Shown here: piece by piece, positions 10,451-17,217 of the stretch
Position numbering within the stretch: position 1 is the first letter of the stretch
Layout: each line of letters opens with the position of its first letter
NCBI GenBank assembly: GCA_003169975.1
Contig: PNAA01000024.1
Span: 35,126-99,125 of the forward strand
Source of the DNA: Spartobacteria bacterium
GTDB lineage: Bacteria; Verrucomicrobiota; Verrucomicrobiia; Chthoniobacterales; UBA10450
Direction: 5' to 3'
Length of the DNA: 64,000 nucleotides
The notes under the pieces: model-generated
What the model was told of the DNA's origin: nothing
The model's database searches: none
What the model saw: the letters and a program-made list of their open reading frames with translations, nothing else
Translations under genes and position numbers: made by a program

Positions 10451-10502
10451 CCCCACAACGCCCTCAGACGGCGTTCGGGACCGGCTGCTGCCTTCAGGTG
10501 CC

Positions 10503-10538
10503 CCGTAACGCAGCCGAAGGCGAGGCCAGGCTTTCAAA
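10503..10538. repeat. Intergenic repeat family G, copy 1
   Basis: A 36-base unit running from CCGTAACGCAG to GGCTTTCAAA. Related copies occur in reverse orientation at 12486-12521 and 26528-26564. All three lie in spacers close to other repeats. Confidence 0.65.
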
Positions 10539-10874
10539 CCTGGCCATCAACGCTCCCACCCGTCGAGTCCCACTGCCACCAAGTGAAAGGGAGCGCTCTT
10601 GGATTCAAACCAGATTTTGCACGATTCAATGACCCCGACTTCCACGTGAAGCAGGAATGTTCGCCGGGCAGTTCAATGAACATGGCGGTCCAGGCAAACA
10701 AGGTTGCCCGTGAAGCAAACAAGCGTGCCCGCCGGCTTGTGTTAAGCCGCCTCGCCAGGTAAGAGTGTTCAGAGTCCAGGCAAACCCACCTGTCCCGCAA
10801 CCTCCGGGGAGCGCGCGCCCTCGCGTAGCGGACACTTAGGCGGGGGATGTAATAGCCCTGCTTCGTCCGGCGCG
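10539..10874. other. Intergenic spacer, no gene supported
   Basis: About 340 bases of repeat-like sequence containing short internal near-repeats (AAACAAGGTTGCCCG, AAACAAGCGTGCCCG near 10700-10730). No product, RNA gene or clear promoter was recognised. Confidence 0.45.
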
Positions 10875-11615
10875 CTACTGGGCGCTTCCAATTTCCTTGA
10901 AGGTGGTGGCGATGCGCACTTCGTCAAACGCATAGGAGCCGTCGTTATTGCCCACATTGATACGGATCATATCCAAGCTAAAAAATGGCATCGTTAACGT
11001 TGCATCCGGCACCGGCGGCTCGATCGGGCCAGGGGTTGGATTAACGTAAAGACTTTGCGTCAGCGTGTGAAAATCGAGTTTCACCACCAGCCAGTCCGCC
11101 GCCGTAGTGCTCGGCGAGAAAGGCGTCAGCGCCCGCTGCCCGTTGTTGTTATCAATTCCGTAGACAAAGCTGTTAGAGATCAGGCCATAGCCGGAAAAGG
11201 AGTAACCCACCCCGAGGACCGCGTAGCCTGAAGTGGCCGCGTTCAGGTTCCGGATCAGAAAACCGATCCAAACAATCCCGCGGTGAACGAAGGAGAGATT
11301 CGCCACGGCCTCGTCTCCAAACGTTCCGATATCGCTGAAGACGGCCGCACCCGGAGCAGAGAAAACATGTCGATAGCGCAGGCCGCTAAGCATAACCTGC
11401 GGATCTCCAGGCAGGACCCTGGTCCATCCAGTCTGCCCGGGAGGGCTGCCGGCCGGCGGACCATCACCCGAAAGAGATCCAACAGGGTATTGGAAACTGT
11501 CGGAGAAAAGCAGGTCACCGCGAGCGGTAGACATGCCGAACGTTAGACTCATCGCCGCACCGAGCGTGGCGAGGAGGAGACACCGAGAGGGCTGCTGTTT
11601 GATGGCTATTTTCAT
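10875..11615 (-). CDS. Secreted concanavalin/LamG-like hypothetical protein
   Basis: 246 residues. The ATG at 11615 gives a good signal peptide (MKIAIKQQPSRCLLLATLGAAMSLTFGMSTARG). An upstream in-frame start at 11678 would put an unlikely basic leader in front. The mature protein begins with DLLFSDSFQYPVGSLSGDGPP and has GWTRV, WLVVKLDF and FDEVRIATTF, the pattern of a jelly-roll domain found in many verrucomicrobial secreted proteins. No PEP-CTERM anchor is present at the C terminus. Function unknown. Confidence 0.72.
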   Translation of the reverse strand: MKIAIKQQPSRCLLLATLGAAMSLTFGMSTARGDLLFSDSFQYPVGSLSGDGPPAGSPPGQTGWTRVLPGDPQVMLSGLRYRHVFSAPGAAVFSDIGTFGDEAVANLSFVHRGIVWIGFLIRNLNAATSGYAVLGVGYSFSGYGLISNSFVYGIDNNNGQRALTPFSPSTTAADWLVVKLDFHTLTQSLYVNPTPGPIEPPVPDATLTMPFFSLDMIRINVGNNDGSYAFDEVRIATTFKEIGSAQ

Positions 11616-11988
11616 TAGCTTATTGTGCTGCTTACTGTTTGGTTTTTTGCTTCCGAAAGTGGAGCGCAGTCCTGGCACGCTTTACGCAGACTTTCAGCTT
11701 TTCGGACGGAGGTCGAGCTTTTCTTTCCCATTCTTGACGCGGCTTCGTGCGGCACAGTTGGAAATCCCAGCCACAGCAAAGCAGCGGATTGTCGGGGAAA
11801 GGTGCGTCCACAATGGTCTCAGTGACAGGTTCGTTCGAGTCCAGCCGGAAAATCGCGCCCTCGCGATCACGAAGGTTGCGCCTTGCTGCCTCACTTCTAC
11901 AGGTCAGTCGCAATCTCTTCGCGCAGTAGGACGCTAAGACCGTGATCGAGGAGATCGCCGAGTTCATCCTCACTCATGGTTAGCTGGA

Positions 11989-12353
11989 TTGGACGATGGA
12001 CATCCTTGCCTGAGCCGCGGAAACCAATTTGCAGGGGAGCTCGTCGCCTTCGCGGTCGCGGGCTGCGGGGAGGCGGTGTGCAGCCCACTGTGGACGTCGG
12101 CGCCGTCTGGGCTCGCCCTCTTCACGCCGACGATCGCCAACGGCGTCGTCTATGTCGGCGCGCTCGACTTCATCTACACGCAAGGCGACGTGCTTGCGTA
12201 CCCGACCACGTGCATCGACGGATGCGAGCCGCTCGCGACGCTCGTCCTGGGCGGAGCGAACGAGACGCCGGCCGCGGTCGCCGGCGGGCGTATCTACGCG
12301 ACCACGGTGAACGGCAACATCGACTCGTTCGGCTTGGCGCTGTAGTAGTACGC
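11989..12353 (+). pseudogene. Truncated PQQ-like beta-propeller gene fragment (copy 2)
   Basis: About 118 codons encode only the last blades of a PQQ-type propeller: CSPLWTSAPSGLALFTPTIANGVVYVGALDF, then GDVLAYPTTCIDGCEPL and GANETPAAVAGGRIYATT. No start context or signal peptide precedes it, and the N-terminal blades are absent. The final 100 bases (12254-12353) match 10351-10450. It is most likely a leftover of a larger secreted protein, with one end duplicated. Confidence 0.7.
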
Positions 12354-12637
12354 CCTCACACGGTGTTTGGGACCGGTTGTCTTCCGGTGCCGAACTCGGC
12401 CATCAGCGCTCCCACCTGTCGGAGTCCAGTGCAGGAGTCGGAACGGGGTCTGATCTTTTCAGACGCGACTCCGTCGACGCCGACTTTTGAAAGCCCGGCC
12501 GTTGCTCCGCATCCGTTACGGCAGCTTTCAGAAGGTAGATGCCCCGCGACCCAGCACAGATCTGGGTGGGGCAAGGTGCCGTCGAATCGGACTGCACTGT
12601 AGAGAGGCTAAAGCCTCGGCCAAACTACACCATCGCA
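12354..12637. other. Repeat-containing spacer
   Basis: Starts with GTGTTTGGGACCGGTTGTC-type sequence that also follows copy 1 of the propeller fragment (about 10470-10490). It includes repeat G copy 2 at 12486-12521. No gene supported. Confidence 0.5.
12486..12521. repeat. Intergenic repeat family G, copy 2
   Basis: Reverse-orientation copy running from TTTGAAAGCCCGGCC to CCGTTACGG. Compare 10503-10538 and 26528-26564. Confidence 0.65.
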
Positions 12638-13156
12638 TCAGCTATTGGCGAACACGTTCACCTCGGCGGCGTCGGCCGTCAGTCGAGCCAGCCGCTCAAA
12701 GCGAAATCCGAGCTTCTCGAGAAGCGCGACTGACGCGTGATTGTCTGGGGAAGTGACGGCAAGCAGTCGCGACATTCCAAAAGCGCATCGCCCGTAGTCC
12801 ATGACTGCGGCGGCCGACTCGAAGGCAAACCCTTTACCCCAAAACGCCGGCAGGAAAGCAAACCCAAGATCAACATCGTCCAATGAATCGCGCTTGATCA
12901 ACCCGCAGATCCCAATGGGCTCGCCACTCTCTTTGAGCTCGACCAGATACAAGCCAAAGCCGAGACGTCGATACATCGCAACTGGACCATTCTCGATGTA
13001 ATGGCGAGCGTCTTCGACCGTGCGGACGCCCTTGTCACCGATATAGCGCAGCCACGACGGTTCATTCAAAAGCTGAAGCATAAACGTCGCATCGTCTGAT
13101 TCGAGCCAGCGCAATGCGAGCCGCGCCGTCTCCAAAACCTTCACGTACGACTTCAC
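12638..13156 (-). CDS. GNAT family N-acetyltransferase (RimJ/RimL-like)
   Basis: 172 residues of the Acetyltransf_3 type: LETARLALRWLESDDATFMLQLLNEP at the start, the core strand IGICGLIKRDSLDDVDLGFAFLPAFWGKGFAFE with the acetyl-CoA pyrophosphate loop, then VTSPDNHASVALLEKLGF. Such enzymes acetylate N-terminal amines of proteins or small molecules. The substrate is not predictable. It stands alone on the minus strand. Confidence 0.87.
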   Translation of the reverse strand: MKSYVKVLETARLALRWLESDDATFMLQLLNEPSWLRYIGDKGVRTVEDARHYIENGPVAMYRRLGFGLYLVELKESGEPIGICGLIKRDSLDDVDLGFAFLPAFWGKGFAFESAAAVMDYGRCAFGMSRLLAVTSPDNHASVALLEKLGFRFERLARLTADAAEVNVFANS

Positions 13157-13565
13157 AGTTTCGTCACTCAGCGTTAGCGCTTCAAATCCGCCGCGATTTG
13201 ATTGACTCGAACTGCCCCCAGTTCTCGGGCTGCGCCCCGCTTTGCATGTCTATGTCGCACCGCTCCCGCGGGCTCCATTGACTCGCAGTCGCCCGTATGC
13301 TCTCCCTTTCGGGTTTGCCCATCTATGTCGCGGCTTCCCATCACGCTCCATTCAGCGAACTGGGCGACTTCGAAAGTGTTCGCGAGCAGGCGATGGAACC
13401 CAAGTTTGCGCAGGTGATTCATGCTACACCTGCCTAAGCGATGCCGCCCATCCCGGCAAACCCGGCAGGAAGGATCGAGACCCCTGCGAGCGGTTCCGCT
13501 AAGGCCCGATTCCTTTCTTTCTCCGCTGTCAAGATTTGTTGCCTGACCCCTATTCCCCCCTTCCG
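13157..13565. repeat. Spacer with a double copy of palindromic element A
   Basis: About 410 bases without a gene. At 13240-13360 (minus orientation) two copies of element A landmarks occur: GCGACATAGA twice, CCCGAAAGGGAGAGC and GAGTCAATGGAGC. The same landmarks occur at 26638-26760 and inside hsdM and hsdR. Frames across this stretch are chance products of the repeats. Confidence 0.65.
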
Positions 13566-14033
13566 CTAGGGATGATGGAAACCGGAGAAAATCCCGCTGA
13601 GCAAGCTTCCAAAGATCGCCATGATGGTGAAGAGGAGAATGATCAACACGGGAATAAAGCAGCAAAAGACGAGGAACGCCGCCGCCGCCCATTTGAAGAG
13701 AAGTTTGACGATGGAGAGGAAAGGAAGGTCGATATCAACGAGCTTCACGGCTGAGCCGGCGGGAACCTTTCGGGTGGGCAGGGAAGGTGGAGAGGATCGC
13801 GCGCCGTAGATCGGTGAATCTTCCGACCGGACTAACGGGGAGGTAGGCGCCGGCAATTGCGTTCCGTATTTCAAGTTCGGCAAATAATCATCAATCGTCT
13901 TCCACGCGCCAGTGGTCCCGAGCCGGCAAGGCGTGTTCCGATCCACCCGGCCGTCCGCGAAAAGCTGCGATACCTGTTCTTCGGAGTACGGTCCTTCTTC
14001 GCGATCGTAAAGTTTGAGGAGGTAGGAGTTCAT
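13566..14033 (-). CDS. GYF_2-domain membrane protein
   Basis: 155 residues. The N-terminal ~55 residues form a GYF_2 domain (YLLKLYDREEGPYSEEQVSQLFADGRVDRNTPCR, then WKTIDDYLP). A Pro/Ser-rich linker follows, then one long or two close hydrophobic segments (FLVFCCFIPVLIILLFTIMAIFGSLLSGIF) near the C terminus. This puts the GYF domain in the cytoplasm, probably as a peptide-binding adaptor. Its start overlaps the stop of the upstream nuclease-like gene by four bases, so the two form one unit. Confidence 0.78.
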   Translation of the reverse strand: MNSYLLKLYDREEGPYSEEQVSQLFADGRVDRNTPCRLGTTGAWKTIDDYLPNLKYGTQLPAPTSPLVRSEDSPIYGARSSPPSLPTRKVPAGSAVKLVDIDLPFLSIVKLLFKWAAAAFLVFCCFIPVLIILLFTIMAIFGSLLSGIFSGFHHP

Positions 14034-14554
14034 GTTCCGTGCGCTTTGTAATAAGCGACAATCTCAGCGAGATCGCCCCCAGCCGACGCGGAGAACGCTC
14101 CTCGTTTCGAGAGGCTCGACAGGATTGCGTGAAACGGATGCAAAATCACTCCTTCACGTGCAAAAACCTCCAGCTCGTGCGGATCGCGGACGTTTGCATG
14201 GACGAAATGAAAAACCCAGGCGACGCCCGGCCAAAGTTGTTCTCGCATCGCCACTTTCGCCTGAGCGCGAAATTTCGCCACGACCCACTCCTTTGCACAG
14301 GCCTCGACCTCTTCCACGGAGCGCTTGCGGGCGGAGAGTCGGCCGGTCGGCGAAGCCTTTGGAAGCTTGGCGATAAATCCGATTGGTCGAAAGCTGATCT
14401 GCACTTCGACATGCCATCCAACGATTGTCCCGTTAGGGTCTGCTCGCACGGCGAGCAAATCCATCTCATCGACGCCGTGCTTGACGCCACGGATCGTGAA
14501 GAAGCCTTCCCTGTTTAGCCACTCTTCGACCAGACTTTCAGCGAGGAGAGCCAT
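14030..14554 (-). CDS. Predicted PD-(D/E)XK nuclease-like protein downstream of hsdM
   Basis: 174 residues. The N-terminal half has SLVEEWLNREGFFTIRG, then GVDEMDLLAVR and a strand ending WHVEVQIS. This is the E...D...ExQ spacing of Mrr-like PD-(D/E)XK folds, with Asp in EMDLL and Glu-Val-Gln as candidate metal ligands. The rest (KEWVVAKFRAQAKVAMREQLWPGVAWVFHFVHANV) is not recognised. It starts 9 bases after the end of the hsdM remnant and overlaps the GYF gene, so it belonged to the same transcription unit. Nuclease activity is inferred from motifs only. Confidence 0.6.
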   Translation of the reverse strand: MALLAESLVEEWLNREGFFTIRGVKHGVDEMDLLAVRADPNGTIVGWHVEVQISFRPIGFIAKLPKASPTGRLSARKRSVEEVEACAKEWVVAKFRAQAKVAMREQLWPGVAWVFHFVHANVRDPHELEVFAREGVILHPFHAILSSLSKRGAFSASAGGDLAEIVAYYKAHGT

Positions 14555-14854
14555 GTTATTTTTTCAAATCATTCGCAATTTCGGAGAATTGGGCGAGGGC
14601 GCTTGTAGGTCTTCGGTGATGTCGGCGGCGATGATTTCGGGGGCGGGGAGGTTGGCGCTGTCTTCGAGGGCTTCGTCTTTGAGCCAGAAGATGTCGAGGT
14701 TGATCTTGTCGCGCTTGATTAGCTCTTCGTAGTCGTAGGACCGCCAGCGGCCTTTATCGTTTTTTTCGGTCCAGGTCGGCTTTCGCTCGTGGCGGTTCTT
14801 CGGGTTGTAGCAGGCGACGAAGTCGTCGAGGTCGTTGCGTTTGAGCGTATTTTG

Positions 14855-14920
14855 ATCAGCGCTGCAGCGCTGCCCCTTCGGGCTGGCATTCACCAGTCTA
14901 TGTCGCAGTTGCTCCATTCC
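14855..14920. repeat. Palindromic element A in hsdM (copy A1)
   Basis: In minus orientation it reads GGAGCAACTGCGACATAGAC, then GCCCGAAGGGGCAGCGC. It splits hsdM between TLK and NTLKRNDLDDF and brings a stop codon. Flanking codons join cleanly if the element is removed. Confidence 0.7.
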
Positions 14921-14928
14921 TTGAGCGT

Positions 14929-15000
14929 GACTGCCCGTCGCGAAGTGACAAGTCCAAAAAGAAAAGGCACTCTCGCAGAGCCGCCGTCGGCGGATAAATG
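14929..15000. repeat. Palindromic element D in hsdM (copy D1)
   Basis: Landmarks GACTGCCCG, AAGAAAAG and CGCAGAGCCGCCGTCGGCGG. It splits the hsdM segment DLRTNLH-F-TLK. It reads through without a stop, adding about 25 codons in frame. Confidence 0.7.
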
Positions 15001-15054
15001 GAGGTTCGTGCGCAAATCGTAAATCCAAAGTTTCTGTGTCCACGGCTCTTGCCT

Positions 15055-15118
15055 CCCCAGGCTATGCTATTTTGCCGCCCTTGTTGATGAAGCGCGCTAT
15101 CGCAGGCATTCTCTGCGC
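15055..15118. repeat. Palindromic element D in hsdM (copy D4)
   Basis: Landmarks TTTTGCCGCCCTTGTTGAT, AAGCGCGCTATCGCAGGCATT. It separates hsdM segments FDRNLAQ and EPWTQKLWIYDLRTN. With copy D3 (about 15875-15937) it brackets the toxin-antitoxin insertion. Confidence 0.6.
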
Positions 15119-15272
15119 GAGGTTGCGGTCGAAGAGCTGAAGCCGCGGGGCAGCGGCGAATCAGACGGGCAGGCCGAGAGGCTGAGCGAGCGGGAGAGAA
15201 CGAATCAAGAGGACGTTCGCCTAATGCCAGTCCGGCTCGGACCTCCTTGGGCGTAGAAGATGCCAGTGGGCA

Positions 15273-15599
15273 TCAAGACTCGGGAATAAATATCAACGTG
15301 CGGGTTTTCGCTTTTGGCAGGGTCGCCAGCAGTTGATTCATCAACGGACGAGTATCGTCGAGCCGATTAGACTTCGCCCGCAACGCGATGACTGCGATAG
15401 CGTAACGCGCGAGGTTTTGCTGATGCACCATGTTGCCATCCATGGTGATAAGCGCGTCGAAGTCTGCCTCAACGGCTTTTCGTAACAGTTCGCCATTCTG
15501 AATTCCGGCCCAGCCCAACAACGGCACGGATTCAACCTCATGCCCCGGCAAATCACGGCGCAGACGCCAGTCGAGATTCTCGTCCAGCAGGATACGCAT
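15273..15599 (-). CDS. DUF5615 PIN-like toxin (Mut7-C family)
   Basis: 108 residues: MRILLDENLDWRLRRDLPGHEV at the start and DFDALITMDGNMVHQQN in the middle supply the acidic PIN-like residues (Asp and Glu in LDEN, Asp in TMDGN). This family pairs with DUF433 proteins in toxin-antitoxin modules and is presumed to be an RNase. Its ATG overlaps the antitoxin stop by one base (TGATG), so the two are coupled. The pair sits in a gap of the hsdM remnant, after TIRR and before GIFYAQG. Confidence 0.85.
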   Translation of the reverse strand: MRILLDENLDWRLRRDLPGHEVESVPLLGWAGIQNGELLRKAVEADFDALITMDGNMVHQQNLARYAIAVIALRAKSNRLDDTRPLMNQLLATLPKAKTRTLIFIPES

Positions 15600-15811
15600 C
15601 AGGGCGCGGCGAGAACATGCGCCCGCGATTCCTCGAGCAACGCGATGACCTGCTCGCGCTTCACGCTCGGGAAACCCTCCAGAAACTGCTGGATCGAGTC
15701 TCCCGCTTCCAGGTGATCAAACAGGCTCTTCGCCGGCACCCGCGTGCCAGCAAACACCGGCTCGCCTCCGAGCACCTCAGGACTTTGCGTAACGACTCTG
15801 CTCATAGCCAA
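15599..15811 (-). CDS. DUF433 antitoxin
   Basis: 70 residues with the DUF433 signature: SPEVLGGEPVFAGTRVPAKSLFDHLEAGDSIQQFLEGFPSVKREQVIALLE. DUF433 forms a winged or homeodomain-like HTH that binds its own promoter and neutralises the adjacent DUF5615 toxin. It is first in a two-gene operon. The start could be the first Met or the third-codon Met (MSRVV). Confidence 0.88.
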   Translation of the reverse strand: MAMSRVVTQSPEVLGGEPVFAGTRVPAKSLFDHLEAGDSIQQFLEGFPSVKREQVIALLEESRAHVLAAP

Positions 15812-15874
15812 AGATTAACCTCAAATGATCGGAATGCCAGCAAACCTGCTTGGGTAATGCGCGGCGGATGGTTT

Positions 15875-15937
15875 GCCTTCACCAAGGCTATGCAAGTTTG
15901 CCGCCCTCTTGATAAACGCGCTTTCGCGCAGGCATTC
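15875..15937. repeat. Palindromic element D in hsdM (copy D3)
   Basis: In minus orientation: TGCCTGCGCGAAAGCGCG, then AAGAGGGCGGCAA. It lies exactly between the hsdM codons for FEGGAGE and TIRR. The insertion is about 62 bases. Confidence 0.65.
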
Positions 15938-15957
15938 GCCGGCGCCGCCTTCGAAGA

Positions 15958-16036
15958 ATGGAGCCGCAAGGTCGCGAGCGACATAGACAGCGCAGAGCGC
16001 TGGGCGAAGGCCGACTGAGCGGGGGCGAGGGAGTCA
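15958..16036. repeat. Palindromic element A in hsdM (second copy)
   Basis: Landmarks GAATGGAGCCGCAAG, GCGACATAGACAGCGC and AGCGCTGGGCGAAGG. It lies between the hsdM codons for LPDNVL and FEGGAGE, adding about 79 bases. Confidence 0.65.
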
Positions 16037-16151
16037 AGACGTTATCAGGCAACACCACCGCGGCGCGGCTGTGCTGCTTGAGGATGGTGAAGATGTGCTG
16101 GAGGAAATTGAGCTGCAATGCCAGTGCGGCTCGCCCTTACTCGCGCTCGCC

Positions 16152-16219
16152 CAGACTGCCTGCGCGGTAGCGCACTTAAGAAAAGAGGGAGGCCAATCCG
16201 CAGAGCCGCAGTGGCGGCA
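16152..16219. repeat. Palindromic element D in hsdM (copy D2)
   Basis: Landmarks AGACTGCCTGCGCGGTAGCG, AAGAAAAGAGGGAGG and CCGCAGAGCCGCAGTGGCGG. It is absent from the equivalent place in hsdM copy 2 (around 19710), which gives a natural empty site. Confidence 0.7.
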
Positions 16220-16379
16220 AATTGTCGCGGTTGATGATGAGCGATTGCCGCGAAGTGCGCGGCGCTGGGGTTAGCCCTGTTTCATCGAACGGCTCTCCCG
16301 AGCCAAGCCAGTCCTTTGAGGTCTCGCCCGCTTCGTTGACGATGGTGACGCTGCTCTTCTTGCCGAAGGGCATGGGGGA

Positions 16380-16450
16380 TTATCCCGCGTTGAGGCGGGC
16401 TCTGCGGTTAGGCTTTTCGTTGTTTAATTGCGCTTCCGCGCATGGCAGTG
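16380..16450. repeat. Palindromic element B in hsdM (copy B1)
   Basis: Landmarks TATCCCGCGTTGAGGCGGGC, TCTGCGGTTAGGC, GCGCTTCCGCGC and TGGCAGTG. It interrupts the catalytic NPPF region of hsdM. It is absent in hsdM copy 2. The only other clear copy is in hsdR (23770-23848). Confidence 0.7.
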
Positions 16451-16532
16451 GCCAGGACAATCGAGCCGCGGGGACGCGAGCGAGATGGACGATAGCCCGA
16501 AGGGTGAGCAGATGGGAAGATGCGAATCAATG
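16451..16532. repeat. Palindromic element A in hsdM (third copy)
   Basis: Landmarks GAGCCGCGGGGACGCGAGCG, GCCCGAAGGGTGAGC, ATGGGAAGATGCGAATCAAT. It lies directly next to element B and splits EYDI from the NPPF motif. hsdM copy 2 is uninterrupted here. Confidence 0.7.
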
Positions 16533-17121
16533 TCGTATTCGCCGTGCTTCGCGGCGAGCGCGTCCTTGGTCACGACCGACAAACCGGATTCCAATGTCTG
16601 GCCGTCCGCCTCCGACCCGATGCCGTGGAGGAGCAGGTTCATCGCGCAGAGCCGCGTGACGCTGTCCACCAGCTCGATGCCGAGGAAGGTGCCGCTTTTG
16701 AGCTTCTTTTTTTGCGCCCGGTCGAGCTGATAATGCTTCGCGATATATCATGCGCCACGAGCAGGAAACCGCCCGTGCCGCAGGCCGGATCGCAAATCGT
16801 CTGGCCCGGCTGCGGGGCGACCGTGTCTACCATCGCGGCGATGAGCGGGCGCGGGGTGAAGTATTGGCCCGCGCCGCCTTTCACGTCCTCGGCGTTCTTT
16901 TGCAGCAACCCCTCGTAGGCGTCGCCCTTCACGTCGGCGGAAAGGCTGGACCATTGTTCCTTGTCGATCAGGTCCACGATGAGCCGGCGCAGCTTCGCCG
17001 GGTCCTGGATTTTGTTTTGCGCCTTGCGAAAGATGACGCCCAGCATGCCCGACCGCTTGCCGAGTTCCCCCAGCGTATGCATGGACCAAGCCCCTCTTTC
17101 AATCTTGTCTCGCACGTCGCA

Positions 17122-17180
17122 TCTCATCTTCCTGATCGACACAAGATGAGAATCTGGCAACTTTCCTCCGTTGCCAGATT
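17122..17180 (+). promoter_or_regulatory. Two adjacent perfect inverted repeats upstream of the hydrolase gene
   Basis: First stem: TCTCATCTT (17122-17130) with AAGATGAGA (17143-17151). Second stem: AATCTGGCAAC (17151-17161) with GTTGCCAGATT (17170-17180). They end 37 bases before the chosen ATG and lie at the border of the hsdM remnant. They could be operators, a 5'-UTR structure or a boundary terminator. No T-run follows either stem on the plus strand. Confidence 0.6.
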
Positions 17181-17217
17181 TGCAATGAGCGAGGAGATAC
17201 CTGAAGGAGCTTTCGAC

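Larger units (their letters stand above)
14564..17099 (-). pseudogene. hsdM: Shattered type I restriction-modification methyltransferase hsdM (copy 1)
   Basis: Family segments appear in order from high to low coordinates. They are MHTLGELGKRSGMLGVIFRKAQNKIQDPAKLRRL, GGAGQYFTPRPLIAAMVDTVAPQ with the SAM motif ICDPACGTGGFLLVAHD (about 16760-16860), DSVTRLCAMNLLLHGIGSE (about 16620-16670), DALAAKHGEYDI (about 16535-16570) and PFGKKSSVTIVNEAGE (about 16330-16375). Then come LNFLQHIFTILKQHSRAAVVLPDNVL (about 16040-16115), FEGGAGE (about 15938-15957), GIFYAQG (about 15240-15262), KLWIYDLRTNLH (about 15000-15040) and the C-terminal DDFVACYNPKNRH to LPAPEIIAADI. The N terminus is missing at about 17095, where the hydrolase locus begins. 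Gaps hold short elements (families A, B, D) and a toxin-antitoxin pair. It cannot make an active N6-adenine methyltransferase. Confidence 0.9.

Noticed and set aside
11976..12602. Arg-rich frame over the propeller fragment
   Set aside because: Wrong-frame reading of the propeller remnant and repeats, with no family similarity.
13174..13692. Minus-strand frame overlapping the GYF gene and element A
   Set aside because: Composition follows the palindromic repeats and it conflicts with the GYF-domain gene.
16750..17217. In-frame upstream extension of the hydrolase gene
   Set aside because: It lies antisense to well-conserved hsdM sequence, has no ribosome site, and the ATG at 17218 has a good one.
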